From assembly GCA_945787295.1 (NCBI GenBank), contig CALZHQ010000021.1, forward strand, positions 1 through 63,697: a stretch of 63,697 nt of DNA, read 5' to 3'. Shown here in pieces: positions 32,928 through 42,100 of the stretch. The position numbers were made by a program, and so were the translations under genes. Numbering within the stretch: the stretch's first letter is position 1; every line of letters begins with the position of its first letter. The notes under the pieces are model-generated. The model was not told the origin of the DNA. It was given only the letters and a program-made list of their open reading frames with translations, and searched no databases. Source of the DNA: an uncultured Desulfuromonadales bacterium. Lineage in GTDB: Bacteria; Desulfobacterota; Desulfuromonadia; Desulfuromonadales; Geopsychrobacteraceae.

Positions 32928-32974
32928 AGGGATTTTTTTCGTTTGTGCCAGTCTGTTGCGGTAGAAAAATAAAA

Positions 32975-33003
32975 AACACGCGACCCAGCAGGGTCTGCGT
33001 GTT
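32975..33003 (-). promoter_or_regulatory. terminator-like hairpin (attenuator) in the csp leader
   Basis: AACACGC-AG-ACCC...GGGT-C-GCGTGTT forms a stem and is followed on the minus strand by TTTTTTATTTTT, upstream of the csp start by ~100 bases. No other minus-strand gene lies between here and the divergent gene at 33233, so it is either inside the csp leader or ends an unseen transcript. The stem has one interruption. Confidence 0.6.
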
Positions 33004-33011
33004 CTGTTTTA

Positions 33012-33028
33012 ATTGACACCTTGTCAAT
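33012..33028. promoter_or_regulatory. operator-like dyad with a TTGACA element
   Basis: ATTGACA-CCT-TGTCAAT is a perfect 7-bp dyad. Its arms contain TTGACA on each strand, so it could overlap a -35 box for csp (minus strand). A matching -10 box is not obvious. Confidence 0.4.
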
Positions 33029-33232
33029 CGATTGAGCAACAAAATCTTTCACAAACTTGCTTAGGATCCGATTAATACCATGAACTTACTTTAAAATACA
33101 ACCCTTAAAGCTATTTTTTTTGTAAAAAAACAGCTAGATATGTTTTTTAAGCATAATTTCCTTTGCAATCCACAGCTGGAAAGCTCTAGGTTGTCATGCC
33201 GATCTAGAGAAGATAGAAAGAGACTGAAGAAG

Positions 33233-33706
33233 ATGCAACTCCTTTTTTTACATGGCCTGGAATCAGGTCCTCACGGCGCTAAATACCAAGCGCTTAAAAG
33301 AGCTTTTGGTGAGGTGAACGCTCCCGATTGCATTGGGATCAGCGATCCGCAACATCGACTGCAGATTATCCTATCCGCCATTTCTGGGACCAAGGAGAGC
33401 TTTCTGGTGGTCGGCTCAAGCATGGGTGGCTTGATGGCGCTACTGCTGCAACAGGCAGTGCCGAAACGGGTCGCCGGGATGCTGCTCTGCGCGCCGGCCC
33501 TGCACCGACCAGCAGCAACCACCCTAAAAGCAAATCATCTGCCGCCAACTCTGATCATCCATGGTCGCCAGGATACTGTGGTACCGATCTCGACAAGTCG
33601 TGCCTTCGGGGTTCCACTGCTGGAAGTCGATGATGATCACAGCCTGAAAAACAGCCTGCCGACCATTATTAGCGAAGTTGCCAAGCTGAAAGATATTCTG
33701 GGGTAA
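33233..33706 (+). CDS. YqiA/YcfP-like alpha/beta hydrolase
   Basis: A 157-residue esterase-fold protein. It starts with LFLHGLESGPHGAKYQAL (oxyanion strand and loop), has the nucleophile elbow GSSMGG (~64), the Asp in HGRQDTVVP (~124) and the His in DDDHSLKN (~146), a complete Ser-Asp-His triad. YqiA-family enzymes hydrolyse small acyl esters. ATG 33233 is chosen because the preceding frame has no ribosome site; the next gene begins 1 base after its stop, so they form an operon. Confidence 0.85.
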   Translation: MQLLFLHGLESGPHGAKYQALKRAFGEVNAPDCIGISDPQHRLQIILSAISGTKESFLVVGSSMGGLMALLLQQAVPKRVAGMLLCAPALHRPAATTLKANHLPPTLIIHGRQDTVVPISTSRAFGVPLLEVDDDHSLKNSLPTIISEVAKLKDILG

Positions 33707-33707
33707 A

Positions 33708-34604
33708 ATGAAACAGGGAGCAATTAAAGCCGACATACTGCTGTTACTGACCGCTGCCATCTGGGGCTTCGCCTTCGTCGCCCAGCGGCTCGGGATGGAC
33801 TACGTCGGCCCTTTTACTTTCAATGCGGTGCGCTTCGCCCTCGGCAGTATTTCGCTGTTGCCCCTGATCCTGCTGCTGCAAAGAAGACAGCGGACTCCAG
33901 AGACAAAACCAAAAAAACCAGTGCTGTTCGGCGGGATACTGGCAGGCTGTGCGCTTTTTGCCGGCGCCTCACTCCAACAGGCGGGGCTGGTCTACACCAC
34001 TGCCGGCAAAGCCGGATTTATCACCGGACTCTATGTGGTGATCGTGCCGCTACTGGGCCTTTTCTGGCGACAGCGCCCCCGCCTCGGCACCTGGCTGGGT
34101 GCAATCCTGGCCGCTGTCGGCCTCTATTTCCTGAGCATTACCGAAGAGCTAACAATCTCGTTCGGCGACCTTTTGGTCCTGATCGGCGCCTTCTTCTGGG
34201 CCGGTCACGTTCTGCTGATCGGCTGGTTGGCGCCCCGAACCGATTCTCTGAAACTGGCTTCGGTCCAGTTCGCCGTTTGTTCAGCGCTGAGTTTCCTGAC
34301 CGCCTTTGCCATCGAAACCATGACCCTCGACTCAATCCTGCAGGCCACAGTACCGATCCTCTACGGCGGGCTCGGCTCGGTCGGCATCGCCTATACCCTG
34401 CAGGTGATCGCCCAGCGCGATTCCCATCCTGCCCACTCGGCAATCATCCTCAGTCTTGAAGGGGTTTTTGCTGCCATCGGCGGCTGGCTATTGCTGAATG
34501 AAATGCTGTCGTGGCGGGGCTTATTCGGCTGTGGACTGATGCTGGCGGGCATGCTCTTTTCCGAACTGTCGGTCTTCTTTATCAAACAGAAACGGACAGA
34601 CTGA
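33708..34604 (+). CDS. EamA/DMT family transporter
   Basis: A 298-residue membrane protein with about ten helices in two EamA repeats. The first repeat has the typical AAIWGFAFVAQRLGMDYVGP (~15-34), and the second a LLNEMLSWRGLFGCGLMLAG block (~262-281). The family exports small metabolites such as amino acids; the substrate is not visible. ATG 33708 follows the hydrolase stop by one base. The gene ends 3 bases from the convergent polyphosphate glucokinase gene. Confidence 0.9.
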   Translation: MKQGAIKADILLLLTAAIWGFAFVAQRLGMDYVGPFTFNAVRFALGSISLLPLILLLQRRQRTPETKPKKPVLFGGILAGCALFAGASLQQAGLVYTTAGKAGFITGLYVVIVPLLGLFWRQRPRLGTWLGAILAAVGLYFLSITEELTISFGDLLVLIGAFFWAGHVLLIGWLAPRTDSLKLASVQFAVCSALSFLTAFAIETMTLDSILQATVPILYGGLGSVGIAYTLQVIAQRDSHPAHSAIILSLEGVFAAIGGWLLLNEMLSWRGLFGCGLMLAGMLFSELSVFFIKQKRTD

Positions 34605-34607
34605 CAA

Positions 34608-35348
34608 TTACCCCTGCTGCTCTGCCGCCCGACAGACGGCACCGATGATACCCGCCTGATTACGCAGCTCGGCCGGCTGCACCTCGGCCTGCAGGTTGAG
34701 ATACGGGAAAAACTTGTCATGTTTGCGGCTGACGCCGCCGCCGAGGATAATCAGTTCTGGTGAGAAAAGTCGTTCAACCTGGGAAAAAAACTTGTTTAAA
34801 CGCTTTGCCCAGGCCTTCCAGCTTAAACCTTCATTCTTTCGCGCCGCCGCAGAGGCGTACTGCTCAGCGATGCCGGTCTTCATCTGCAGGTGTCCCAGCT
34901 CACTGTTCGGGTAGAGCATCCCGTTGTAAAACAGCGCCGAACCTATCCCGGTCCCAAGGGTCAGCACCAACACCGTCCCGGAGCGCTCTTTACCACAACC
35001 GAAGCGCATCTCTGCCAGACCTGCCGCATCGGCATCGTTAACCACCGAGCAGGGACAAGCGGTCGCTTTGCTCAGCAGCGCTTCGACGTCCGTACCGATC
35101 CAACTTGCGTCAATATTCGCCGCCGATTTTGCCACACCTTGACTGATAATCGCCGGAAATCCGCAACCGACCGGCCCGTGCCAGTTGAGCTGTTTGACCA
35201 ACTCGGCAACCGTACCGGCAACCGCCTGAGGAGTCGCCGGAAGCGGGGTTTCAAGCCGCACCCTCTTGCTCACCAACTGGCCGCTGGACACGTCAACGAT
35301 CGCCCCCTTGATGCCACTGCCACCAATATCAATTCCGAGAACGTCCAT
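34608..35348 (-). CDS. ppgK: polyphosphate glucokinase (ROK family)
   Basis: A 246-residue enzyme. VLGIDIGGSGIKGAIVDV (~3-20) is the phosphate-binding DxGGSGIKGA of polyphosphate glucokinases. NDADAAGLAEMRFG (~105), LTLGTGIGSALFYNG (~124) and SELGHLQMKTG (~144), with LILGGGVSRKHDKFFPYL (~205), complete the ROK fold and the polyP-type C-terminal block. It phosphorylates glucose with polyphosphate or ATP. ATG 35348 is preferred over the Met four codons upstream. A distinct function as a general ROK kinase is less likely. Confidence 0.9.
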   Translation of the reverse strand: MDVLGIDIGGSGIKGAIVDVSSGQLVSKRVRLETPLPATPQAVAGTVAELVKQLNWHGPVGCGFPAIISQGVAKSAANIDASWIGTDVEALLSKATACPCSVVNDADAAGLAEMRFGCGKERSGTVLVLTLGTGIGSALFYNGMLYPNSELGHLQMKTGIAEQYASAAARKNEGLSWKAWAKRLNKFFSQVERLFSPELIILGGGVSRKHDKFFPYLNLQAEVQPAELRNQAGIIGAVCRAAEQQG

Positions 35349-35483
35349 TACACCTCCCAACTGTTGTCAATGAGGCGCAAAGTATACCTGCTTTTTCGGC
35401 ATTAGCGAGATCACGCATCCGACATTTAAGCTTGTGTCAATACTGGCTGAATAGAAAATATCTCTGGAACCGTTATTTTGCAG

Positions 35484-35900
35484 CTATTGAAGAGGGTGAT
35501 TCAAACTGCAGGTCCCGGCATCACAATCCTTCCTGCGCTTCGGCAACAGGTGCCGATAACGGGCAAAGATTCGATAACCGAAGCGACTGGCCAGGTTGAT
35601 GCCCGGCATCCCGATCATGGAACTGAACAGCCGGTAAAGCGAGCCGCTCGGATACGCCTGCCAGATCGTCATAAAAGCGTCGATCCCGGTGGAATAGTGA
35701 CCATCGTCATCACGGACATGCAGTTGAGCCATAAATTCAGCCTTTGTCTTGCCGAATTTCTCCGGGTCGAACTCCTCGCTACTGATATCGATAAACTGCA
35801 AGCGATTCTCCGGATTGCGTTTTCGATAGCTGTCCATTTCGCTGGAGCAGACCACACAATTGCCGTCATAAAATATCTGCAGAGGAAATGCCGTTGCCAT
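35484..35900 (-). CDS. DCC-family thiol-disulfide oxidoreductase (DUF393)
   Basis: A 138-residue protein. FYDGNCVVCSSEMDSY (~8-23) is the family's xxDGxCxxC motif, and FIDISSEEFDPEKFG, DAFMTIWQAYP and LASRFGYRIFARYRHLLP are typical later blocks. It is predicted to be a thioredoxin-like protein of uncertain partner. The ribosome site GGAGG lies in front of ATG 35900, while the ATG at 35912 sits within it, so the shorter start is chosen. Confidence 0.85.
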   Translation of the reverse strand: MATAFPLQIFYDGNCVVCSSEMDSYRKRNPENRLQFIDISSEEFDPEKFGKTKAEFMAQLHVRDDDGHYSTGIDAFMTIWQAYPSGSLYRLFSSMIGMPGINLASRFGYRIFARYRHLLPKRRKDCDAGTCSLNHPLQ

Positions 35901-36090
35901 GGGGTCCTCCATCTAGAGGTAAGATGTTTCCCTATCATAGCAGAAGCGTGAACAGCGAGATAAGTCCTCCAGACCTCAAGCCGGGAACGGGCATCCAAGC
36001 AACCAATGAAAGCTTGACAAATAGCTGATTTAGAAGAACAATAATACAGTTATATTTATATTGTCATTTTCTATGAAAGGAGAGCAGATT

Positions 36091-36264
36091 ATGGAAGAGT
36101 ATATCATTCCCAAAGCTCAGCAACAGCCTGAACCAGCTACCTTCATAGCCCCGAACGCCACCAAGCCGGTATGGGTCGATCCGCAAATGAACTGCGATCA
36201 GTGCAAGTATAATGATCAGGATGTCGACACTTTCCCCTGCGCAAAATGCCATACCCGCGACTAG
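36091..36264 (+). CDS. small Cys-pair protein
   Basis: A 57-residue protein with NCDQCKY and PCAKCHT, two CxxC pairs separated by ~14 residues, suggesting a zinc or iron-sulfur site. The N-terminal half is Pro/Ala/Gln-rich and disordered. GGAGAG lies before ATG 36091; the frame from 36061 lacks a site. A strong terminator follows 25 bases after the stop. A single-gene transcript of unknown role. Confidence 0.72.
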   Translation: MEEYIIPKAQQQPEPATFIAPNATKPVWVDPQMNCDQCKYNDQDVDTFPCAKCHTRD

Positions 36265-36288
36265 CGCAGCTCCAGCTTTATCAAAGAC

Positions 36289-36320
36289 AACCCTCTGCCA
36301 TCTCGTAGAGGGTTTTTTTT
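36289..36320 (+). terminator. rho-independent terminator
   Basis: AACCCTCT/AGAGGGTT forms an 8-bp stem with a 10-base loop, followed by TTTTTTTT. It ends the small Cys-pair gene. Confidence 0.92.
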
Positions 36321-36384
36321 GTACCTGCCGGTCATGTTATGCTAATTTGCACAGCGTGAACTATCTCTGGAAAAGAAAAAGTTT

Positions 36385-36867
36385 ATGAAAATGAACAACG
36401 AGCAGAACAAAGGGATTTTCAACGGTGTCTTTCTCGGCTACTTCGTCCTGCTGCTGCACGTCCTGCTGATCCTCGGCCTTGGAGTTGCCGTTGTTCTGAT
36501 CAAGGGGATTTACGATTTCCGCTGGCTGATTTTAATTGGCGGGATTGTTTTGATCGTTGGCTCCGGCTATCTCTTCTACCGGCGATTGAAAGAAAGTAAC
36601 CGCAGTCTGCGCGAAGCGATGAACGATCCAGCGTTGCGCGATCGGACCCTGGAAATCAGCCTGCTGGGCGGCATGGCCTCGGTCAAGCTGGGGCATGTCA
36701 ACGAGCAACCGCAATTGATCGACGCCGGAGAGGTCAACGAAATCCGCCAACTTGAAGCCCCCAGGTCGCAGATCAAGGAACTGGGTCAATTGGCAAAAAT
36801 GTTAGAAGATGACCTGATCACCCGCGAGGAGTTCGAGCGGCTGAAAAAAGAGATGATCGGGCAATAA
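36385..36867 (+). CDS. two-helix membrane protein with SHOCT domain
   Basis: A 160-residue protein with two membrane helices (~15-38 and 45-63) and a C-terminal SHOCT helix pair, IKELGQLAKMLEDDLITREE (~128-147), ending FERLKKEMIGQ. SHOCT modules are short oligomerisation motifs on proteins of the cell envelope and cytosol. A decayed copy of this C-terminus lies at 37938-38040. The gene is isolated and its role unknown. Confidence 0.8.
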   Translation: MKMNNEQNKGIFNGVFLGYFVLLLHVLLILGLGVAVVLIKGIYDFRWLILIGGIVLIVGSGYLFYRRLKESNRSLREAMNDPALRDRTLEISLLGGMASVKLGHVNEQPQLIDAGEVNEIRQLEAPRSQIKELGQLAKMLEDDLITREEFERLKKEMIGQ

Positions 36868-36914
36868 TCACCTCGGTCCCAGACAGAATGGCGGCCTTTG
36901 AGTTGAGGAATCAG

Positions 36915-37724
36915 TCAATTTAATTTCGGCCGGGCCGTATCCGGAGCATTCTTCATCTCCAGAACCGACGGCAACTTACGCACCAGAACCTTGACCTCGC
37001 GTATCATCTGCCCCGCTGTAATGGAGATCGCCTGCGCCCCGCCGCCTGCAGAGACGCCGACATAATCTTCAGCCTCGGGCTGGCCACCACGATAATTTTT
37101 CCTGGCGCGCAGATAGACTGAGCCGGGTTCTACCAGCGGCAGCAGAAAATTGCCGTCGGCCCCTGTTCGGGCAGAAACGGCCAGCGGGGTGTTGGTTGCA
37201 CCCGGGTCGGCAAAAGCGAAAACCAGCAAGCCGGCAACCGGCTTCTGGTCAAGATCGAGGACCCGACCACTGATCCCCATCTGCGGTTTCTCAGCCAGCC
37301 CGGCAAAGGTCCAGAACTGGGTCTGCAGGCCGATATCGAGCGGCTGATCCAGCGTAACCGTTACCCGGTAACCTTTTTTATCCTGCGGACTGATCAGATA
37401 AACCCGGTCGCCGATCCGCGGTGCTCCGAACAGCGGACCGGGAGTGGTGCGCAGCTGGCCGCCGATAAAATAATCCCCGGGCGGAGCAAGCAGTTCGAAG
37501 GAGCCGTCCGCCTCGAGGGCCGAGACGACCGCCGGTATCAACACATAGCGATCGGGAGCCGGAATTTTGTTCTCCTCAGCCGACCAAAGAGCTGCCAGCC
37601 CGGCACACTGATCGGGCTGGCAGTCGATCTTTCCGATGACCCGCCCCATCGGCGGTTCAGCATAGGCCACGCCGACCAACAAGAGTAAACTCAACAACAG
37701 AATCACACAAAATTCTCGCCTCAT
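36915..37724 (-). CDS. carboxypeptidase-regulatory-like secreted protein (copy A)
   Basis: A 269-residue secreted protein, signal peptide at FCVILLLSLLLLVGVAYAEP. The first ~120 mature residues include GDYFIGGQLRTTPGPLFGAP and GDRVYLISPQ. A CarboxypepD_reg-like beta-sandwich follows with GISGRVLDLDQKPVAGLLVF (~150-169). Close relatives are at 38048 and 54284, each just downstream of a giant FN3 gene or its remnant. ATG 37724 has AAGGG upstream. The role may be binding carbohydrate or the giant protein. Confidence 0.8.
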   Translation of the reverse strand: MRREFCVILLLSLLLLVGVAYAEPPMGRVIGKIDCQPDQCAGLAALWSAEENKIPAPDRYVLIPAVVSALEADGSFELLAPPGDYFIGGQLRTTPGPLFGAPRIGDRVYLISPQDKKGYRVTVTLDQPLDIGLQTQFWTFAGLAEKPQMGISGRVLDLDQKPVAGLLVFAFADPGATNTPLAVSARTGADGNFLLPLVEPGSVYLRARKNYRGGQPEAEDYVGVSAGGGAQAISITAGQMIREVKVLVRKLPSVLEMKNAPDTARPKLN

Positions 37725-37737
37725 TAATATCCCTTCC

Positions 37738-37929
37738 GGCTCAGGCGGACAGGTGGTATCCCCTACCGAGCAAACGGACGTAGCGGAACTGGCAGTGGTG
37801 CGGTAAGGTAAAAATATCGAGCCCACGATACGGTCTGCCCTGATAAGTATACTCGGTTTCGAATTCAAGCGGAATATCATCGACAAAACTTGCCGTGCCA
37901 GCCGGTGGATCGGCGAGATTGTCGAAGCC
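37738..37929 (-). pseudogene. C-terminal remnant of a third giant FN3 protein
   Basis: Minus-strand reading gives ADPPAGTASFVDDIPLEFET and then EYTYQGRPYR, matching the last FN3 domain of the 39121-47904 gene (ADLPADSTGFVDRRVVEGNT, DYTYRIRPYR). After a frameshift the next frame gives SATSVCSVGDTTCPP, matching the end DTTCYP of that gene. The rest is lost. The position just before copy A repeats the giant-then-small order seen twice more. Confidence 0.72.
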
Positions 37930-37937
37930 GCCGAGAA

Positions 37938-38040
37938 CGCCAAGTCAAGGAATTGAGTCTGCTGGCAGCAATGCAAAAAAGACGCTCAGATCACCCGCGA
38001 GGAGTTTGAGTGGCTGAAGCATAAGATGATTGAAAAATAA
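37938..38040 (+). pseudogene. decayed SHOCT-domain fragment
   Basis: Frame one reads RQVKELSLLAAMQK, and after a single-base slip in an A run the next frame reads DAQITREEFEWLKHKMIEK, stop at 38038-38040. This aligns with RSQIKELGQLAKMLEDDLIT and REEFERLKKEMIGQ of the intact gene at 36385. The two frames differ by one base in a run of six A. Confidence 0.75.
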
Positions 38041-38047
38041 CGCGGAT

Positions 38048-38821
38048 CTACTTGCCGTCCTGCTCATCCAGTTCGCGCGGCACAAGGATTATTTCCACCC
38101 CTTCCACCACGTTACCCTTCCGGACCTTCACAATCTTGGCCGATTCGCCACCATAAAAACCATACATACGTCCGGGCAATGGGATGCCGAAACCGTACTG
38201 GTCACGCCCGAGAAGATAGAACTGCCCCTCGCGCAAGCGTAATTTAAATCGTCCCTTGCTGTCAGTCGGCCCTGAAACGGCCAACGGCTGATCTGTCACG
38301 CCGGGAACTGAAAAAGCCTGGACAACATGATCGACCAGCGGAGCTCCGAACTCATCGAGCAGCCGCCCACTCACACCGGTGACAACCTGTTCCGGGTAAC
38401 CGGGAAACTCCCAGGCGGCAGAATAGGCACCGACATGCTGATGCTGGCCGGCCACGACATCGACCTTCGGCGGTGGTTCTACGGTTTCCGGCGACATGAA
38501 TATCAGATCCCCGGCCCGCAACGGTCCGAAATCCTCGCCCGGGGAATTACGCAGCACCGCCCGCAGATAGTAACTGCCGGGGCTTACTTTGATCCTAAAG
38601 CTGCAATCGCTATTCAGCTTTGCCACCCAGGGCGGAATCAAGTCTGTCTGCTCATGATCGGAAGCGGCAAATTCGTCTACCGGCCAGAGAGAGACCATGC
38701 CACGACAGGAGTTGACCTCGGCTACGGCCAATTGACCGACGACAATACCCGGTTGCCCCGCTTGCGCTGTCCCTGACAAAACGCAGAAGAACAGAATAAT
38801 CAGGCAGAGACGCTTATTCAT
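38048..38821 (-). CDS. carboxypeptidase-regulatory-like secreted protein (copy B)
   Basis: A 257-residue protein, signal peptide (LCLIILFFCVLSGTAQAGQ). The first domain has GSYYLRAVLRNSPGEDFGPL and GDLIFMSPE; the second is a CarboxypepD_reg-like sandwich, GVSGRLLDEFGAPLVDHVVQ (~145-164). Its C-terminus is charged. AAGGGGAA precedes ATG 38821. It lies downstream of the giant gene (39121-47904), and a small remnant ORF lies between. The same two-gene order occurs at 54284/55276. Confidence 0.8.
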   Translation of the reverse strand: MNKRLCLIILFFCVLSGTAQAGQPGIVVGQLAVAEVNSCRGMVSLWPVDEFAASDHEQTDLIPPWVAKLNSDCSFRIKVSPGSYYLRAVLRNSPGEDFGPLRAGDLIFMSPETVEPPPKVDVVAGQHQHVGAYSAAWEFPGYPEQVVTGVSGRLLDEFGAPLVDHVVQAFSVPGVTDQPLAVSGPTDSKGRFKLRLREGQFYLLGRDQYGFGIPLPGRMYGFYGGESAKIVKVRKGNVVEGVEIILVPRELDEQDGK

Positions 38822-38850
38822 CTTTTGAATTCCCCTTTTCGCGAAGCAAG

Positions 38851-39000
38851 TCACGCGGACAAGTCGCCTTCGAGCAGGTCGAGAGCGTACAGATGGCCAT
38901 CCCGCGAACCGAATATTGGCCTGACACCGAACCGCAGCGGAGTAGCCTGAATAGCCATGCCTGGCGATAAGAAGCCGACGGGGCGGTCAACTGTGCTCAA
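38851..39000 (-). pseudogene. possible PQQ-propeller-like ORF remnant in the gap
   Basis: The gap between copy B and the giant gene (38822-39120) carries a short minus-strand frame encoding FGSRDGHLYALDLLEGDLSA at its end, a DGHLYALD-type signature seen in PQQ-like beta-propeller blades. No start or ribosome site is visible. Apart from this, nothing is recognised in the 299 bp. Confidence 0.3.
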
Positions 39001-39120
39001 CTAAGCACAGCTGCATGGCAGGAACCATACCAGTCCTGCCTGCAGCTGCAACAAAGGTCTCAAACAATTATTCATGCCGAAAAATAATAGCATGCGGCGG
39101 TCGGTGAGCAATGAGCGCCC

Positions 39121-42100
39121 CTAGGGATAACAGGTTGTATCCGGCTGCGCTGAAGCCCCGTAGTCCGGCGTCGTAACACTCTCCTGAGTGCTATATGGCG
39201 AATAAACCGTATCTGGAATATCAACACGGTACGGGCGAATCCGATAGGTATAATCGGTATTCCCCTCAACCACCCTTCGATCAACAAAACCGGTACTGTC
39301 CGCTGGCAGATCAGCAATCTTGACAAAATCTCCGGTGGCTATCTGCACCTCAACCTCGTAGCCATCCTCATCAGAGGCATCATCAAGCCAATCGAGCTGG
39401 ATCATCTGCGAATTGATCGTCGATAAATTCAACGCGCTTGACGGCGCCGGGAAAGAGGTATCACTGGCGGTGCCACTGTACAGATTGCTCGGCCATGAAC
39501 AGATGCTGTTCTTGAAGGTCCGAACCTGATAGGTGCTCAAAGTCGACGCGGGAGCGGTGGTATCGGTGTAGCTGGTCACATCAGTCCCTACAGTCGGCAC
39601 CAGAGCAACAAATGAACAACCACCTCCACTGCAGCGCTCGATTTCGAAACCATCCTCGGCGTCGTTATTATCGGTCCAGCTTAACTCGAACTGACTGTCG
39701 GACACCGCCACCACCGACAGACCTGATGGCGCAACCGGGCTCGGGGTGCTGTCCTCAGCTTCATTGCTGTAAACATTATCATTATCCCAGGTGTTGCCGA
39801 AGGCAAAACCGCCACTGGTGATTTCACCGCCCAGAGCGGCACCGGTATCGATCGCCACATCCTTGACCTTCACCTCATGGATATAGGCCTGATGAGAATT
39901 CTGGGTAAATGCGATCCGCATGGTGGCATCGCTGTTAAAGGTATTGGTCTTAACCAACGTCCAATCGGCGTACGCACCCCCCTTGATGTAAAAGCTCGCA
40001 CCATTGCTGAGCAGAGTGATCTTCATCTCATAGTCGGTACTGGCAGCGTAAGAACCTGTCCCCCCTCTATGGACATTTTTTTCATAAGTACTGAAGGTGT
40101 AGTTATTCCAATACATCCCGTGAACCAACTGGGAATAACTGGCCACACCGGTCTGATCCAGTTCCCAGCCGACCATAAAATAATTCGCACCTGCAGTGTC
40201 CGCCGGAATAGTCAGATCGATATACAGCTCCCGGCCGGCAAGACGATCAAAAGTCATATTGGAAATCAGCGCATAGTTCCAACCACTGGTCACATCAAAC
40301 AGTTGCAGGTCGTCATTTTGCCGGATGGTGTTAGAGGCGTTATCGATCTCCACCCATTTATTGGTGTCGATTGTCGCCCCCCGGAAGGTGTCGCGGAACA
40401 TCAGCAGACCGTCTTCGTTACCGACCTCGGTTGCCGACGGATTTCCGTAATACACCGAGACATTATTACTCTGGCCCAGCTTGACATGGAAAGTCGCGCT
40501 GACACCTTCATTCAAAGAAGCAATGACGTAAGGCAGTTCACGCTTGTTATCTTCATCGTAGAAACGGATGTCACCGAAATCATCCCGCATATCACCCAGG
40601 TCGGGATCATGCGGGATGGTCACACTGGTCACGGCATCGGCAACAAAGCCAGTAAAGCTGAGCGGCATCTTGCGGGTCCAACTGCCTCCACCACTGAGCC
40701 CCTCGTTTTTGGCTTGCACGCGATAGCGGTAGGTTTTCCCGGCACAGACACTGATATCAGAATAGTTGGCCACGTTGCCGGCAACTTCATCGAGCGGCGC
40801 AAAAGGCTCTTCGGCGCAAGTCGCACCGGTACAACGCTCGATAACGGTCCCGGTTTCTGTCACCGCGTTGTCAACCCAGCTGAGGTCAATCTGGGTGCTA
40901 TTGACCATCGTCGCCGTCAACGAACTCGGGACAGACAGATCTGTTGAGGTGGTTGCGTTGGCAATACCGCTGTTATCAGTCGGCCAGCCGGTTGGAGGGT
41001 CAGTACAGGCCCCAGCCTTGATCGCCCGCACCCGATAGTAGTAAGTCGCATCAGGCAAAAGATAATCGTCCAGGTAGGAGGTCGCTCCTGCAGCCAACGC
41101 CACGGTGGTTTCGACACTGCTGCAATCAGAAACGCTACAACGATCGAGTTCAAAACCGCTTTCATCGCTGGTATTGTCGTTCCAAACTAGGGAAATCTGG
41201 GCCTCGGAAACCCGAGACGCCACCAATCCGCTCGGAGCCTGATGATTCGCTGTCGCATCGGAAACAGGCCCATCCCACGCGGTTGGCGTTGGCCAGGCGT
41301 CCGCTCCGGTTTTCTCCGCCCGCACCCGGTAGTAGTAGGTCTTGCCAGGGCAGACATTGTCGGAATAGCTGCTTGTATCCGCTGCCAGGGTATCGTCCAG
41401 CGTCGAGAAGTTGGTCAACACACCACAATCGAGGTCCGGCGAGATGCAGCGCTGCAAGTGATAGTTGGTCTCCGAGCCACTGTTGTCGGTCCAGCTGATA
41501 TCGATCGTGGTGGTACTGGTGGCATTCACACTCAGATCAGTTGGCGGCGGCGGGTCCAGGGTGTCGTCTGATGCATAGACCCAGTCGTCGGCAGGGAGTG
41601 AACAGGTGGCGGACTTCTGGCTGCGTAAGCGATAGGAATAGAAAGTCGCCGGAATCAAACCCTGGTCATGATAGATAGTATTGCCGGTATTCAGGGGAAG
41701 CGAGGCGGCCTCATCAGGAGTTAGTGCCCGGTTAAAGACCATCGCATCATCCAGCCAGCCATTAAAATAGCGGGTTGTATAACCATCATCGCGACCGATT
41801 TCGAGATAGCCGGTTTCATAATTGATGGTGCCGGTCCATGGGGTGCGTCCGACCTCGGCCCCATCGACATAAAGGATGATATTGCTGCCATCATAAACAC
41901 CCGCATAATGGTGCCACTCGGTGATATCGATCGGGATATTAGGCACATCGATGACCCGCCAGTTGCTGCTGCTGTAAATGTAAAACCGCATCCCGGTACC
42001 ACCGAACTGAGGGCTGAGGATATAAGCGTTCCGCTTACTGAGCAGGGAATGGTCAGCACTCCAGGTCGCCCCGTTCGACTTTGCCCAGGTTGCCACGGTG

